Assembly (NCBI GenBank): GCA_948144175.1
Contig: CANXME010002102.1
Location: 372,001-436,000 of the forward strand
Source: Closterium sp. NIES-65
Taxonomy: Eukaryota > Streptophyta > Zygnematophyceae > Desmidiales > Closteriaceae
Direction: 5' to 3'
DNA length: 64,000 nucleotides
Below, one piece after another: positions 52,501-63,693 of this stretch (position 1 is its first letter; each line of letters begins with the position of its first letter). The notes below the pieces were generated by a model that worked only from the letters and a program-made list of their open reading frames with translations, was not told the DNA's origin and did not search any database. The position numbers were made by a program, and so were the translations under genes.

Positions 52501-54088
52501 CCCTCTGGGATGCAGACCCCTCTCCAGCCTGCCCCCCACCATGCCACGCGAACGCCGGCAGCTGCCACATGGATCTATACACGTCCGTACTCTCGTGCAG
52601 ATCCCAGAGCACCCGATTGCCCAGCTGCCCCTTGTAAGTGCGTGCCCCATCCGTGCTAGTGCTCACCCCAGCCTTGCCAAGCTTACGGAGGGAGATAAGG
52701 TTGGCCTTGAGTTCAGGAACAAGGAGAACGTCGTGCAGCACCACCGGCTTGCCATCCGCTCCCTTAAATGCAGCTCGTCCCGCACCAGCCACCTTCAGTG
52801 CGTGTCCAGAGGCGGAGCACACCTCGTTGATCGGTGCAGCTTGTACGTGGTCCAGTAGGTCTTTTCGCGGCGTCATCGTCCAAGCAGCGCCCGTGTCCAA
52901 CACCCAATAATCCAGGGGGTGCAGCTCTGCTCCAACCTTGGCAGAGGCGTCTCCTTGCTCCCCCTTGTCTCCCATATGGAAGAATTGGCTCGCGGTGCGC
53001 TCCTTCTTCTTCTCCGCACCGCCGTTGCCCTTCGGGTTGTTGTCGGACGAATCAGCGACCATGTTGGCGCCGTTTTTCTGGTTCCTCCGCGCGCCGCCAT
53101 CCTGGTGACGATTCTGGGGGGTCCATCCATCGGGTTTCTTATAGCACAAAAACCAGGGGTGCCCTTCCTTCTCACAATACCAGCAACTCCCTTTCATTTT
53201 GCCACCAGCACCCGACTTGCCCCCACGTCCAGATTTCGCACCGCGACCCCAACCGGTACCTCCTTGTTGGTCGTTGGAGTCGTCGTCTTTCTTTGCACCG
53301 CGTCCAGCACCACCGAAGCCACGTCCTCTGCCACGTCGGCTCCCTTGCATCCCGTAGCCGCTGCTGCCGTCGTCTCCACCTCTCAGTTGATGGCGACGGA
53401 AGTCCTCCTCTAGAATCTTTGTCCGCACCCACTCGAGTGTCCACGAGCTCTGGTTCTGCGGCAGGCTAAATCCGCTCGTGAATTGAAGCCACGATTCCGG
53501 CAGCAGCGAGAGCATCTTCAGGCACTTGGTCTGCTCCGGGTAGGTGATTCCCGCGATCGCCAGCTTCGCGTAGAGATCACGCATCTTGTCCAGGATGGGT
53601 TGTACCGGCTATCCCTCGCTTAGGCGCAACGCGGACAGCTCCCTCTCCATCATGAGCGTCGCAGCGATGGAGGTAGGGGCGTGCAGCTCCTTCAACACCG
53701 TCCACGCCTTCGGACCGCACTCAACCTCCGGCAGCAGGTGCATGACGTGGTGACGCTGGTTCAGCTCCAAACTCTGCGACATCAAGTAGTAGCCAGCCGA
53801 GGCGCGCTCGTCCCAATCTTCCTGAAGGGCGGGGTCACTCGGTCTGGGCTCCTCCCCAATCATTAGTTTCAGCAATCCGATCTGACGGAAATACAATTGC
53901 ATTTTCCAGGCCCAATCATCATAGCCCTCACCATTGAACTTCTCGACGGTGAAGTTTTTCAGCACCTCCTTGATCAGCGAGCCCTGGCTTGTTCGCGCTC
54001 CCCTTGGCGCAGAAACACCAGAATCATGGCTGCCGCTACGATCTTGGGCTGAAGATTCACCAGCTACCGCCGAGGTGTTCCTTGACAT
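49517..54088 (-). pseudogene. Element E gag-pol, two in-frame TAG codons
   Basis: The whole length stays in one frame. TAG at codon 160 (53609-53611) replaces a Glu codon in gag, and TAG at codon 550 (52439-52441) replaces a Trp codon just before the integrase HHCC motif. The start reads MSRNTS in place of MAGNTS. All motifs are visible: CCHC, DTGA, D,D-35-E, YVDD and FTDATWA. One Glu is missing in ILEEEVF and Phe is changed in STAFLNG (to Leu). The linker is of the H/D type. Absence of frameshifts with divergent LTRs suggests coding constraint until late. Confidence 0.92.
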
Positions 54089-54119
54089 AGCTACCTATAT
54101 CGAGGATCACTATAACGCA

Positions 54120-54131
54120 GCTCTGATACCA
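54120..54131 (-). promoter_or_regulatory. Primer-binding site of element E
   Basis: Reverse complement TGGTATCAGAGC. Confidence 0.9.
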
Positions 54132-54134
54132 GCT

Positions 54135-55228
54135 TGTTGGTGTAAGGGCCTAATAAACTCAAGCTATTAAGACTTTATCAAACTTAAAACCTCTCCTCGG
54201 GGTCACCTCCAAGGGTCCTTGGGTGCCTGGTACAAGACCAGCCCCTATCCTCGGGTCCGAGTTTGTAGAGAGAGGGATCAAGAATGACTTAGTCAAAATA
54301 ACAACTGTACCTTGAACGTCGCGCACCGTATCGTGCAGACCGTCTACCGGATTAAGCTGAGAATTTCCTATATCGAAGCTAACTTCAAGAGGTTTAAAAT
54401 AAGCCAAGTTGCCTCGCGAAAAGTTCTGCCATTACGAAGTTATGGCTCGGACAGCGTTTGCCTAGCGTTCGAGTGCTAGCGTACTTGCGTTTGACTCGGG
54501 TAGCATTCCGCCGTTGCACCGCGTAGAAAGGAAATTCCAGCAAGGAAGGAATTCGCTTGAATCAATTTCACTATATTCAGGTACAAACAGAGAAGGAATA
54601 AATAGCTCTAGCTAGCAAGGACCTTGGAAATCAACCTAGGAACAACCAGGGATGATCCCAAATAATTCCAAGCAACAGAACCAACCTGGCTGGACAAAAT
54701 AGCAGGTGGTAGGTTGGTGAACAACCTCTGGTTCTGTTTTTCCAACCTGGGAAAACAACAACCAGGTTCAGGTCCTAAAAACAGAACCTGTTTTGTCTTT
54801 GCCCAACCAGCCAAATGCTGGTTCCGCTGGTTTCCCCTGGCCCTGTAGCATGCAGATACAGACGAACAACATCCAACCTTCACCTAAATTGTACCCCTAT
54901 AGTGCCTGCCCTGCTACACTATAGTCAACCAAACAAAACAGTACAATTTCGAGTTGGATAGAACTGAATCTGCGCAATCAAGTAAGTTGAACCGCAAAGC
55001 TTCCATCTTGGGTTCCTTTGCGAGCTCGTCCTTTTTGCTTGTACTGTTCATAGCGCGTACAATGTTATGCCGAAGCGCACATTGTGCGAGTACCTGCAAA
55101 TGCTTCAAGCGAAAATTGCGAAAACAAACCAACACACGAACATACCCTTCACGCGCAAATGCATTCGCACACGCATACTCGTACAAACAGACGGCAGGAT
55201 GTCGTGCAATGTGAATTTGCACCCAACA
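54135..55228 (-). repeat. 5' LTR of element E
   Basis: 1094 bp, near-identical to the recombinant LTR at 36424-37517, including the AATAACAACTGTACC variant. Confidence 0.92.
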
Positions 55229-55233
55229 GTTCG

Positions 55234-55595
55234 GTCCCGGCGTGCGGTAAGGAGTGGAGAGTGGTGCAGGAGTGATGTTGAACCACTTCTCAAATGTGTC
55301 AGCATACTTAGCAGCTGACAGGTGCTTGTTTGATTTTTGTAAATCGACTTCGTCAACTAACACACGCACGGGTTACCGTCTCTGTAAGTGGGTGTCTGCT
55401 CCACAAAAATCACCGCATCTACTAACGCATACAGAAACGTGTTTTTCACGTCAATTTGGCGGGGCGGGAGGTGCCTTGCTATAGTGATCATGAGTAAAAC
55501 TCGCACGGAGGCATGGCGGCTGACCGGAGCGAAGGTCTGGTCGAAATCTATGCCGTGCGTTTGGTCGTAACCACGTATGACTGGGTCCCTCACTA
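55234..55595 (-). pseudogene. Family-2 copia RT fragment, copy 3
   Basis: The RT part of the family-2 element into which E inserted: GYDQTHGIDFDQTFAPV, QIDVKNTFLYA, then, after an internal deletion, LSAAKYADTFEKW and PLSTPYR. It connects across E to 47657-48380. Confidence 0.8.
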
Positions 55596-56125
55596 TGGAC
55601 TCGACCGCCGGCGCAGCCGCCTTTACCCGCCGCTTCCTCGACCTTGCTCGCCGCGTTGCAGCATTTGTGTTGTCTACCCTGACACCGTCATCTGCTGCCA
55701 CCTCCTCTAGGGTCTCACTTCTGCCTTCGATGCCCACAAGCTAGCATACATGCAACTCCTCTCCAAGCATGACACTCGCGCTCAAGTTGCACAATGGATC
55801 ATCACCACTGAAGCTGAAATTCTTCGCCATTCCTCCTCCACCGCAGCAGCGGCACAGAAGCAGCAAGGGCGGGCGTGGGGGTGGGCGTGGAGGCGGGCGT
55901 GGTGGTGGGCGAGGCGGCTCTGGCGGTCCGGGTGGCGTGGGTCGTGGTGCTGCAACGGCCTTCCCACCCTGTCATTATCTTCCCCTTTATGGCCCTACTC
56001 GAGACCAACGCTGCAACCAAACCACTCATTCATCTAACATCTGCTTCAAGGCACTCAGTAATGAGTGGTTCGCTTGTGGGAACTCTGGCACCCCCCCCTT
56101 ACTGGTCCGCCCTCAGCCCCCACCC
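55596..56125 (+). pseudogene. Copia-type gag C-terminal remnant
   Basis: Same as 37885-38414: KLAYMQLLSKHDTRAQ, an RGGG repeat tract and CNQTTHSSNICF. Plus strand, frameshifted, and in opposite orientation to the family-2 and family-3 pieces on either side. Confidence 0.65.
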
Positions 56126-56257
56126 TGTTTGAATATGAGAATGAATGACTAGAATGAGCAAGTACAAGGGTCTTTATAGCAAACCTAATCCGAGCAATAA
56201 CCAATCTGTACACCACCTAGACAAAACAATACAAACTATAACAATTATAGTTTGACA
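56126..56257 (-). repeat. Family-3 LTR, copy 3
   Basis: Minus-strand start TGTCAAACTA; the purine tract follows at 56258-56270. Confidence 0.5.
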
Positions 56258-56936
56258 CACCCCCATGGTCTAAGTGACGGTAGTCATGTGGAGAGCAACA
56301 CACAACCTAAGAGCAAGGGTCACAGGACCAGTCAGTAAGAATAAGCAACGGTCACATTACCAGTTCACAAGAACAAAGCAACTCTCGGGTGGAGCTCAAG
56401 GTCACCAGACAATCCGAAAAACAAACAAGAGGCCACAAGGCTCGTCCACATGCAAGGATATAGCAGATATAAAGGATGCAAGAGTACACGACATACATGA
56501 CAAGCATCTCTATAGAAGCAAAGGGCCACTAGGCCTGTCAACTAAGCATATATATAGGATATAAAGTAAGATGCAAGAGTACAAGACAAAGCATCTCTAC
56601 ACAACCAAGTGAGGGCCGGTAGGCACAAGGCCTAGCTGGGAGCAGAAACGCTGGTGGTCTCAAGGCGGCAACACTTTGGTGAAGACATCTGCCGTGTTGG
56701 CCGAGAGACTACACGTCGCACGAGTGCCTGGCTACGCTACTGCAACTCTCGCAGAAGGAGGTAACGAAGCTGGATGTGCTTCGCCTTCCCAACCAGTCGG
56801 GGCTCCTCGCACAATAGGATAGCAGATTTGTTGTCAGCGAACAAGACTGGGGGAGAGCGAGGCCTCTCACCAAGGTCGGTGAGAAGAAAAGACAGCCAGC
56901 GAAGCTCCTGGGCGGCCATGGCCGCAGCGTACACCT
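56258..56936 (-). pseudogene. Family-3 copia RNase H fragment
   Basis: Minus strand from 56936: VYAAAMAAQELRWLSFLL, TDLGERPRSPPVLFADNKS (catalytic Asp), LVGKAKHIQLRYLLL and the 3' tail with imperfect repeats of about 90 bp. Frames shift toward the C-terminus. The N-terminal RNase H and RT are missing because element G begins at 56937; the next family-3 piece, beyond G, is the integrase-RT linker, not RT. Confidence 0.8.
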
Positions 56937-58031
56937 TGTTGTGTGCAAATTCATATTGTACGACATCCTGCCGTCTGTTTGTACGAGTATGCGTGTGCGA
57001 ATGCCTTTGGGTGTGAATGGAATGTTCGTGTGTTTGTTTGCTTTCGCAATTTTTGCTTGAAGCATTTGCAGGTACTCGCGCATTATGCGCTTCGGCACAA
57101 CATTGTACGCGCTATGAACAGTACAAGCAGAAATGACGAGCTCGCAAAGGAACGCAAGATGAAAGCTTTGCGGTTTCGGTTGATTTGATTGCGCAGATTC
57201 AGTTCTATCCAACTCGAAATTGTACTGTTTTGTTTGGTTAACTATAGTCTAGCAGGGCAGGCACTATTGGGGTACAATCTAGGTGAAGGTTGGATGTTGT
57301 TTATCTGTATCTGCATGCTACAGGACCAGGGGAAACCAGCGGAACCAGCATTTGGCTGGTTGGGCAAAGACAGAGACAGGTTCTGTTTTTAGGACCTGAA
57401 CCTGATTGTTGTTTTCCCAGGTTGGAAAAATAGAACCAGAGATTATTAACCAACCTACCACCTGCTGATTTGTCCAGCCAGGTTGGTTCTGTTGCTTGGA
57501 ATTTTTTGGGATCATCCCTGGTTGTTCCCAGGTGGATTCCAATGGTCCTTGCTACCTAGAACTATATATTCGTTCTTTGTTTGTACCTGGATATAGTCAA
57601 TTTGATTCAAGCAATTTCCTCCCTTCCTGGAATTTCGTTTCTACGCGGTGTGATGACGGAATGCTACTTGAGTCAACGCTAGTACGCTAGCACTCTAGCG
57701 CTAGGCAAACGCTGTACGAGCAATAACTCCGTAATGGCACAATTTTTCGTGAGGAAACTTGGTTCATTTTAAAGCTCTTGGGGCGAGCTTCGATGTAGCA
57801 AAGTCTCAGCATATTCCGATCCATGGTTTGCACGATACGCTGCGCGACTTTCAATGTGCTCTTGCGATTTTGGCTAAGTCATTCTTGATCCCTCTCTCTA
57901 CAAACTCGGACCCGAGGATAGGGGCTGGTCTTGTACCAGGCACCCAAGGACCTTTGGAGGTGACCGCGAGGAGAGGCTTTAAGTTTGATTAAGTCTTAGT
58001 AGCTTGAGTTTATTAGGCCCTTACACCAACA
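56937..58031 (+). repeat. 5' LTR of element G
   Basis: 1095 bp, starting TGTTGTG. The hairpin's right arm has AAAAATAGAACC, which keeps a G-U pair in RNA. Confidence 0.88.
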
Positions 58032-58034
58032 AGC

Positions 58035-58046
58035 TGGTATCAGAGC
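58035..58046 (+). promoter_or_regulatory. Primer-binding site of element G
   Basis: TGGTATCAGAGC, followed by C, extending the match to initiator Met-tRNA by one base compared with other copies. Confidence 0.88.
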
Positions 58047-58077
58047 CGCATTATAGTAATCCTCGTTTTAGGTAGCT

Positions 58078-61000
58078 ATGGCGGGCAACACCTCAACAGG
58101 AGCTGAGAAATCGTCAGCCCAAGATCGTAGCGGCAGCCAAGATTCTGGTGTTTTAGCACCAAGGGGAGCACGAACAAACCCGGGCTCGCTGGTCAAGGAG
58201 GTGCTGAGAACTTTACGGTCGATAAGTTCAATGGTTAGGGCTATGATGATTGGGCCTGCAAAATACAACTCTATTTGTGTCAGATCGGTTTGCTGAAACT
58301 GATGATTGGGGAGGAGCCTAGACCGAGTGACCCCACGCTGCAGGAAGATTGGGACGAGCGCTCCTCGGCTGGCTACTATTTGATGTCGCATAGTTTGGAG
58401 CTGAACCAGCGTCACCACGTAATGCACCTGCTGCCGGAGGTTGAATGCGGTCCGAAAGCGTGGATCGTGTTGAAGGTGCTGTACGCCCCGACCTCCATTG
58501 TTGCAACGTTGATGCTGGAGAGAGAGGTGTCCGCGTTGCGCCTGAGTGAGGGAGAACCGGTGCAACCTGTCCTGTACGCGAAGTTGGCGACCGCGGGAAT
58601 CACCTACCCGGAGCAGACCAAGTACTTGAAGATGCTCTCACTGCTGTCTGAATCATGGCTTCAATTCACGATCGGATTGAGCCTGCCGCAGAACCAGAGC
58701 TCGTGGACACTCGAGTGGGTGCGGACGAAGATTCTGGAGGAGAACTTCCATCGCCGCCAACTGAGGGGTGGAGATGACGGCAGCAGCGGCTATGGGATGC
58801 AAGGGAGCTGACGTGGCAGAGGACGTGGCTTTGGTGGTGCTGGGTGCGGTGCAAAGAAGGACGATGACTCAAACGACCAACAAGGAGGAACCGGTTAGGG
58901 TCGCGGTGCGGAATCTGGACGTGGGGGCAAGTCGGGTGCTGGTGGCAAAATGAAAGGGAGTTGCTGGTATTGTGAGAAGGAGGGGCACCCCTGGTTTTTG
59001 TGCTATAAGAAACCCGATGGATGGACCCCGCAGAATCGTCACTAGGATGGCGGCGCGCGGAGGAACCAGAAAAATGGCGCGAGCATAGTCGCCGATTCGT
59101 CTGACAACAACCCGGAGAGCAACGGCGGTGCGGAGAAGAAGGAGCGCACCGCGGGCCAGTTCTTCCATATTGGAGAGCACGGCGAGCAAGAAGACGCCTC
59201 TGCCAAGGTTGGAGCAAAGCTGCACCCCCTAAACTATTGGGTGTTGGACACAGGCGCTGCTTGGATGATGACGCCACGCAAGGACCTGCTGGACAACATA
59301 CGCGCTGGACCGATCAATGAGGTGTGCTCCGCCTCTGGACACGCGCTGAAGGTGGCTGGTGCAGGACGAGCTGCGTTTAAGGGAGCGGATGGCAAACCGA
59401 TGGTGCTGCATGACGTCTTCCTCGTTCCTGAACTCAAGGCCAACCTCATCTCCCTCCGTAAGCTTGCCAAGGCAGGGGTGAGCACTAGTACGGATGGGGC
59501 ACGCACTTACAAGGGGCAGCTGGGCAATCGGGTGCTTTGGGATCTGCACGAAAGCAAGGACGTATACAGATCCATGTGGCAGCTGCTGGCATTGGCGTCA
59601 CGCAGTGGGGGGCAGGCTGGAGAGGGGTCTGCATCCCAGGGGGAGTGCAACGCCGTTGGAGGGGTTGGTGTGAAAGTGTCGGCCAGATCTGGGGAGACGG
59701 GTTGGGCAACGGCATACCGACGCTTGGGGCATGTGGCAATGTCCTTGTTAAAGCAGTTGGAGAAAGATGGAGCCGTTAAGGGGCTGAAGCTGAACGGACA
59801 GCCACGTGATGAGAATTGTGATATCTGTTTGCTCCCAAAGTTTACCCACTTCCCCTTCCATAGTGTGGCTGGCAGGAGCAAGAAGCTGTTGGAGCTGGTC
59901 CACATGGACTTGGTTGGGCTGCTGCCGGTTCAGGGGCACAAGGGGGAGCGGTACTTTCTGACCATAGTGGATGATTGGAGCAGGCTTATGTGGGCATATC
60001 CGCTGAAGCAAAAGGACCATGCCGCCTCTACGATACGCAAAGATTGGCTGCCATTCGTGGAGAAGCAAGCGGAGTGTGTGGTGAAGCGGATTAGGACAGA
60101 TCGGGGTGGTGAGTTCCTTGGAGCTGAGATGACGGCCTGGCTCAAGAAGCAGGGCATCCAGAGGGAGTTGACCACGGCTTACACCCCACAGTCTAACGGT
60201 GTAGCAGAACGGGCGAACCGGACAATTCTGGAGACAGCTAGGGCGCTGCTCATAGAATCTGGGCTGGGCAACTTGATGTGGCCCCATGCTGTTCGGCACG
60301 CTACCATCGCTAGAAATTGGGTGCTCACCAAGGTTGGGGATCATTCGTGGGTGCTGTTGGAGAGGTGGCCGCCAATGGACATGCTGAGGGTGTTCGGTTT
60401 CATGGCAGTCGCTCACGTCCCCAAGACCTACCGTAGTAAGTTGGGAGCGAGTGCAATCTGGTGTGTGCATTTGGGGCTGGCTGCTGAGAGCAAGGGATGG
60501 CTGCTGTGGGAACCATCTAAGGGTGTGTTGCTTGACAGCAGGGATGTGAAGTTTGTTGAGGGCATGATGCATGGGAGCTGGGAGAAACAGCCGGAGGCCA
60601 GGGTGTCCCAGCAGATAGAGCAGATCACTATGTAGTATGACCTGACTCCTAGTGTGTGGGAGGAGGGAGAGGATGCACCTGGTGGTGAAAACAATAAAGT
60701 GGAGAGTAGGAGAGTAGGAGCAGGGGAAAACTAAGAAGCCGAAGGGTGTTGTTATGAGGGGATGGGAGACACACGTCTCCAGGCCAGGACGTACCCGTAT
60801 GGCTACTAAGAAGCTGACTGCAGAAGCTGATGTAGCAGAGCAGAAGCTTGGGACCGAGGAGGCATTGCTGATTCTACCGCATCGCTATGACCCGGACGTG
60901 TAGAATGAACTGGCCTACTGTATTCTTGCCCCTGCTCCAGAGGAACCAGCTAGCATGGAGGAGGCATTAGCTGGACCAGATGGGAAGAAGTGGCTGGTTT

Positions 61001-62550
61001 CCAGGGATGCTGAGTACTAGAGCCTGCTAGAGAATGGGACATGGGAGCTGGTGGTTCTGCCTGACGGGAAGAAAGCCGTACAGTGCAAGTGGGTGCTAAG
61101 GATCAAGACCGATGACAATGGACAGGTCACCACCTACAAGAGTAGGCCGGTGGCTAAGGGGTTTCTGGAGAAGGAGAAGCGGGACTTCAATGAGATCTTT
61201 GCTCCCACTGCCAAACCCCCTACGCTCCGTGTCTTGTTGGCAGATTTAGCCGTTAGTGGGAAATTCATCATTCAGATGGATATATCAACGGCATTCCTCA
61301 ATGGGATTTTAGAGGAGGACGTGTACAAAACACAGCCGCCTGGGTATGAGGCTGGTACGGGCAGGATGTGCAAGCTGAAAAAGTCCATCTACGGCTTGAA
61401 GCAAGCGCCACGCTGCTGGTACCAGAAGTTGGCAGCTGTTTTAGAGGAGATGGGATTCAGGACCAGCAGCTGTGATGAGAGCCTCTTTCTCAAGGGGGAG
61501 GGGAAGAAGCTGGTGCTGTTTCTGGTCTATGAGGACGACATTCTTCTCTTTAGCAGCAGCATGAAGGAGATCCAGAATGTGCAGCAGCAGCTGATGGATA
61601 ATTTCAAGTGCAAGAACCTTGGGGAGGTAAAGTAGTACCTCGGGATGCAAGTGGAGAGGGATCTGGATCACAGGTGGTTGAAGCTGCACCAGGAGAAGTT
61701 CATCAAGGAGCTGGGGGAGAAGTACGGGATTGAGAATGAGCGCAAAGTTGCAACTCCCCTGCCAGCAGAATTCAAGCTTGTGAAAGCTGCAGAGGATGAA
61801 GGGGTTGAAGGCGAAGAGCAGCAGCAATTTCAGTCCTTGGTGGGCAGCCTCTTGTATGCAGCAACTCACACGAGGCCCGACATCTCTTTCTCGGTTGGGC
61901 AGCTGGCTAGGGTGGTGCAGAATCCATGAGAGGAGCAGGTGGATGCAGCTGAGTGTGTGGTGAAGTATTTGAACTCTCACCCAAGCATTGGAGTTCAATA
62001 TTCGGCACCTGCACAGGTGAAGCAGAAAGGGGTTGAGGTGCTGAACAAGAAGGGGGAGAGGCTTGGAGAAGGCAAGCTCTTTCTCACTTGCTTTACCGAT
62101 GCTACATGGGCCTCTGAGAAGGAGGATTCCTCATCTATCGGAGGATACATCTGTGTAGTTGGGGGAGGACCTGTTAGTTGGAGGTCAAAGAAGCAGACGG
62201 AGACAGCACTTTCTTCTGTGGAATCAGAGTATATGGCGATGTTCCATGGGGTGAAGGAGATGATTTGGCTGAGGAGTTTGTTAGAGGAGATTGGCCAGGA
62301 GCAAGAGGTTGCTACGCCGCTGTTTTGTAATAGCAAGGGGGCTCGCGGGATGGCCAGGAACGCTGTACTTTATGGGCTCAATAAGCACATGCGTATCAAG
62401 TGGCACTGGCTGCATAAGGAGATGAAGAGGGGGACGGTGAATCCGATCTACATCAAGACTCACCAGCAGCCAGCAGAGTTCCTCCCCAAGAGGCTTGCGG
62501 ATGAGCCTCATTGGCGTTGTATTCGTATGAGTGGAATGAGCATGAACTAG
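58078..62550 (+). pseudogene. Element G gag-pol, multiply broken
   Basis: Starts at the family ATG. A frameshift lies at about 58200-58280; stops are seen at 58809-58811 (TGA, Arg in C), 58896-58898 (TAG, Trp), 59043-59045 (TAG, Gln), 60633-60635 (TAG, Gln), 60901-60903, 61018-61020 (TAG, Gln), 61633-61635 (TAG, Tyr) and 61927-61929 (TGA, Ser). The linker is shortened at about 60660-60720. The integrase (59241-60635) is the longest open piece, with DTGA, HMDLVG, RTDRGGEF and NGVAERANR, although a short deletion follows the Glu region. The RT active site reads YEDD. RNase H motifs remain (FTDATWA, FCNSKG with Asp changed to Asn). It is dead as a protein gene. Confidence 0.9.
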
Positions 62551-62573
62551 TATGGAATGATGGGGATGCAGCC

Positions 62574-62592
62574 GGGAGGCTGAGGGGGGGTG
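62574..62592 (+). promoter_or_regulatory. Polypurine tract of element G
   Basis: GGGAGGCTGAGGGGGGGTG before the 3' LTR, slightly diverged. Confidence 0.8.
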
Positions 62593-63693
62593 TGTTGGGT
62601 GCAAATTCACATTGCACGACAGCCTGCCGTCTGTTTGTACGAGTATGCGTGTGCGAATGCATTTGGGTATGAATGGAATGTTCGTGTATTTGTTTGCTTT
62701 CGCAATATTCGCTTGAAGCATTTGCAGGTACTCGCGCTCTGTGCGCTTCGGCACAATATTGTACGCGCTATGAACAGTACAAGCAGAAAGGACGAGCTCG
62801 CAAAGGAACCCAAGATGGAAGCTTTGCGGTTCGGTTGAATTGATTGTGCAGATTCAGTTCTATCCAACTCGAAATTGTACTGTTTTGTTTGGTTGACTAT
62901 AGTATACTAGGGCAGGCACTATAGGGGTACAATTTCGGTGAAGGTTGGATGTTGTTTGTCAGTGTCTGCATGCTATAGGGCCAGGGGAAACAAGCGGAAC
63001 CAGCTTTTGGCTGGTTGGGCAAAGACAAAACAGGTTCTGTTTTTAGGACCTGAACCTGGTTGTTGTTTTCCCAGGTTGGAAAAACAGAACCAGAGGTTGT
63101 TTACCAACCTACCACCTGCTGTTTTGTCCAGCCAGGTTGGTTCTGTTGCTTGGAATTATTTGGGATCATCCCTGGTTGTTCCCAGGTTTATTCCCAAGGT
63201 CCTTGCTAGCTAGAATTATTTATTCCTTTTCTGTTTGTACCTGGATATAGTCAATTTGATTCAAGCGAATTCCTTCCTTGCTGGAATTTCGTTTCTACGC
63301 GGTGCGACGGCGGAATGCTACCTGAGTCAACACTAGTACGCTAGCACTCCAACACTAGGCAAACACTGTCCGAGCCATAACTTCGTAATGGCAGAACTTT
63401 TTGCGAGGCAACTTGGTTCATTTTAGAAAATTCTCTAAAATGAAGCGAGCTTCGATGTAGAAAATTCTCAGCTTAATCCGATCGACGGTCTGCACAATAC
63501 GCTGCGCGACGTTCAAGGTACTGTTGCTGTTTTGACTAAGTCCCTCTTGATCCCTCTCTCTACAAACTCAGACCCGAGGATAGGGGCTGGTCTTGTACCA
63601 GGCACCCAAGGACCCTTGGAGGTGACCCCGAGGAGAGGTTTTAAGTTTGATAAAGTCCTAATAGCTTGAGTTTATTAGGCCCTTACATTAACA
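62593..63693 (+). repeat. 3' LTR of element G
   Basis: 1101 bp, ending TTACATTAACA. At 63421-63442 it carries an insertion-like palindrome (ATTTTAGA...TCTAAAAT) absent from other copies. Confidence 0.88.

Larger units (their letters stand above)
48381..55228 (-). mobile_element. Family-1 Ty1/copia retrotransposon E, full length, two nonsense codons
   Basis: Complete layout with TSD GTTCG, two 1094-bp LTRs, PBS and PPT. Its LTRs differ at about 28 positions by eye, with several changes clustered (CAAGAGTACC versus CAACTGTACC; GCTCGCTCC versus GCTAACTTC), the most divergent pair among the TSD-bearing copies. Confidence 0.93.
54135..56521. repeat. Duplicated segment II, right copy (pair 36424-38810)
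   Basis: Covers E's 5' LTR, family-2 RT, the gag remnant and the family-3 LTR and tail. Here family 3 continues past AGCAA into AGGGCCACTAGG, so this copy is the undisturbed one. Confidence 0.9.
56937..63693 (+). mobile_element. Family-1 Ty1/copia retrotransposon G, decayed, non-matching flanks
   Basis: LTR-gag-pol-LTR in plus orientation with PBS and PPT. The five bases before it are CACCT and after it GGAAG, so there is no TSD. Its two LTRs differ at dozens of positions. It has at least eight nonsense codons. It is the oldest or most rearranged copy and may be a recombinant of two insertions. Confidence 0.9.

Noticed and set aside
49517..63693. Stop-codon reassignment (TAG or TAA as Gln, known in some green algae), suggested by many premature TAGs
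   Set aside because: The premature stops replace Glu, Trp, Lys, Tyr, Arg, Ser and Gln codons rather than Gln alone, and TAG is the normal terminator of the intact polyprotein.
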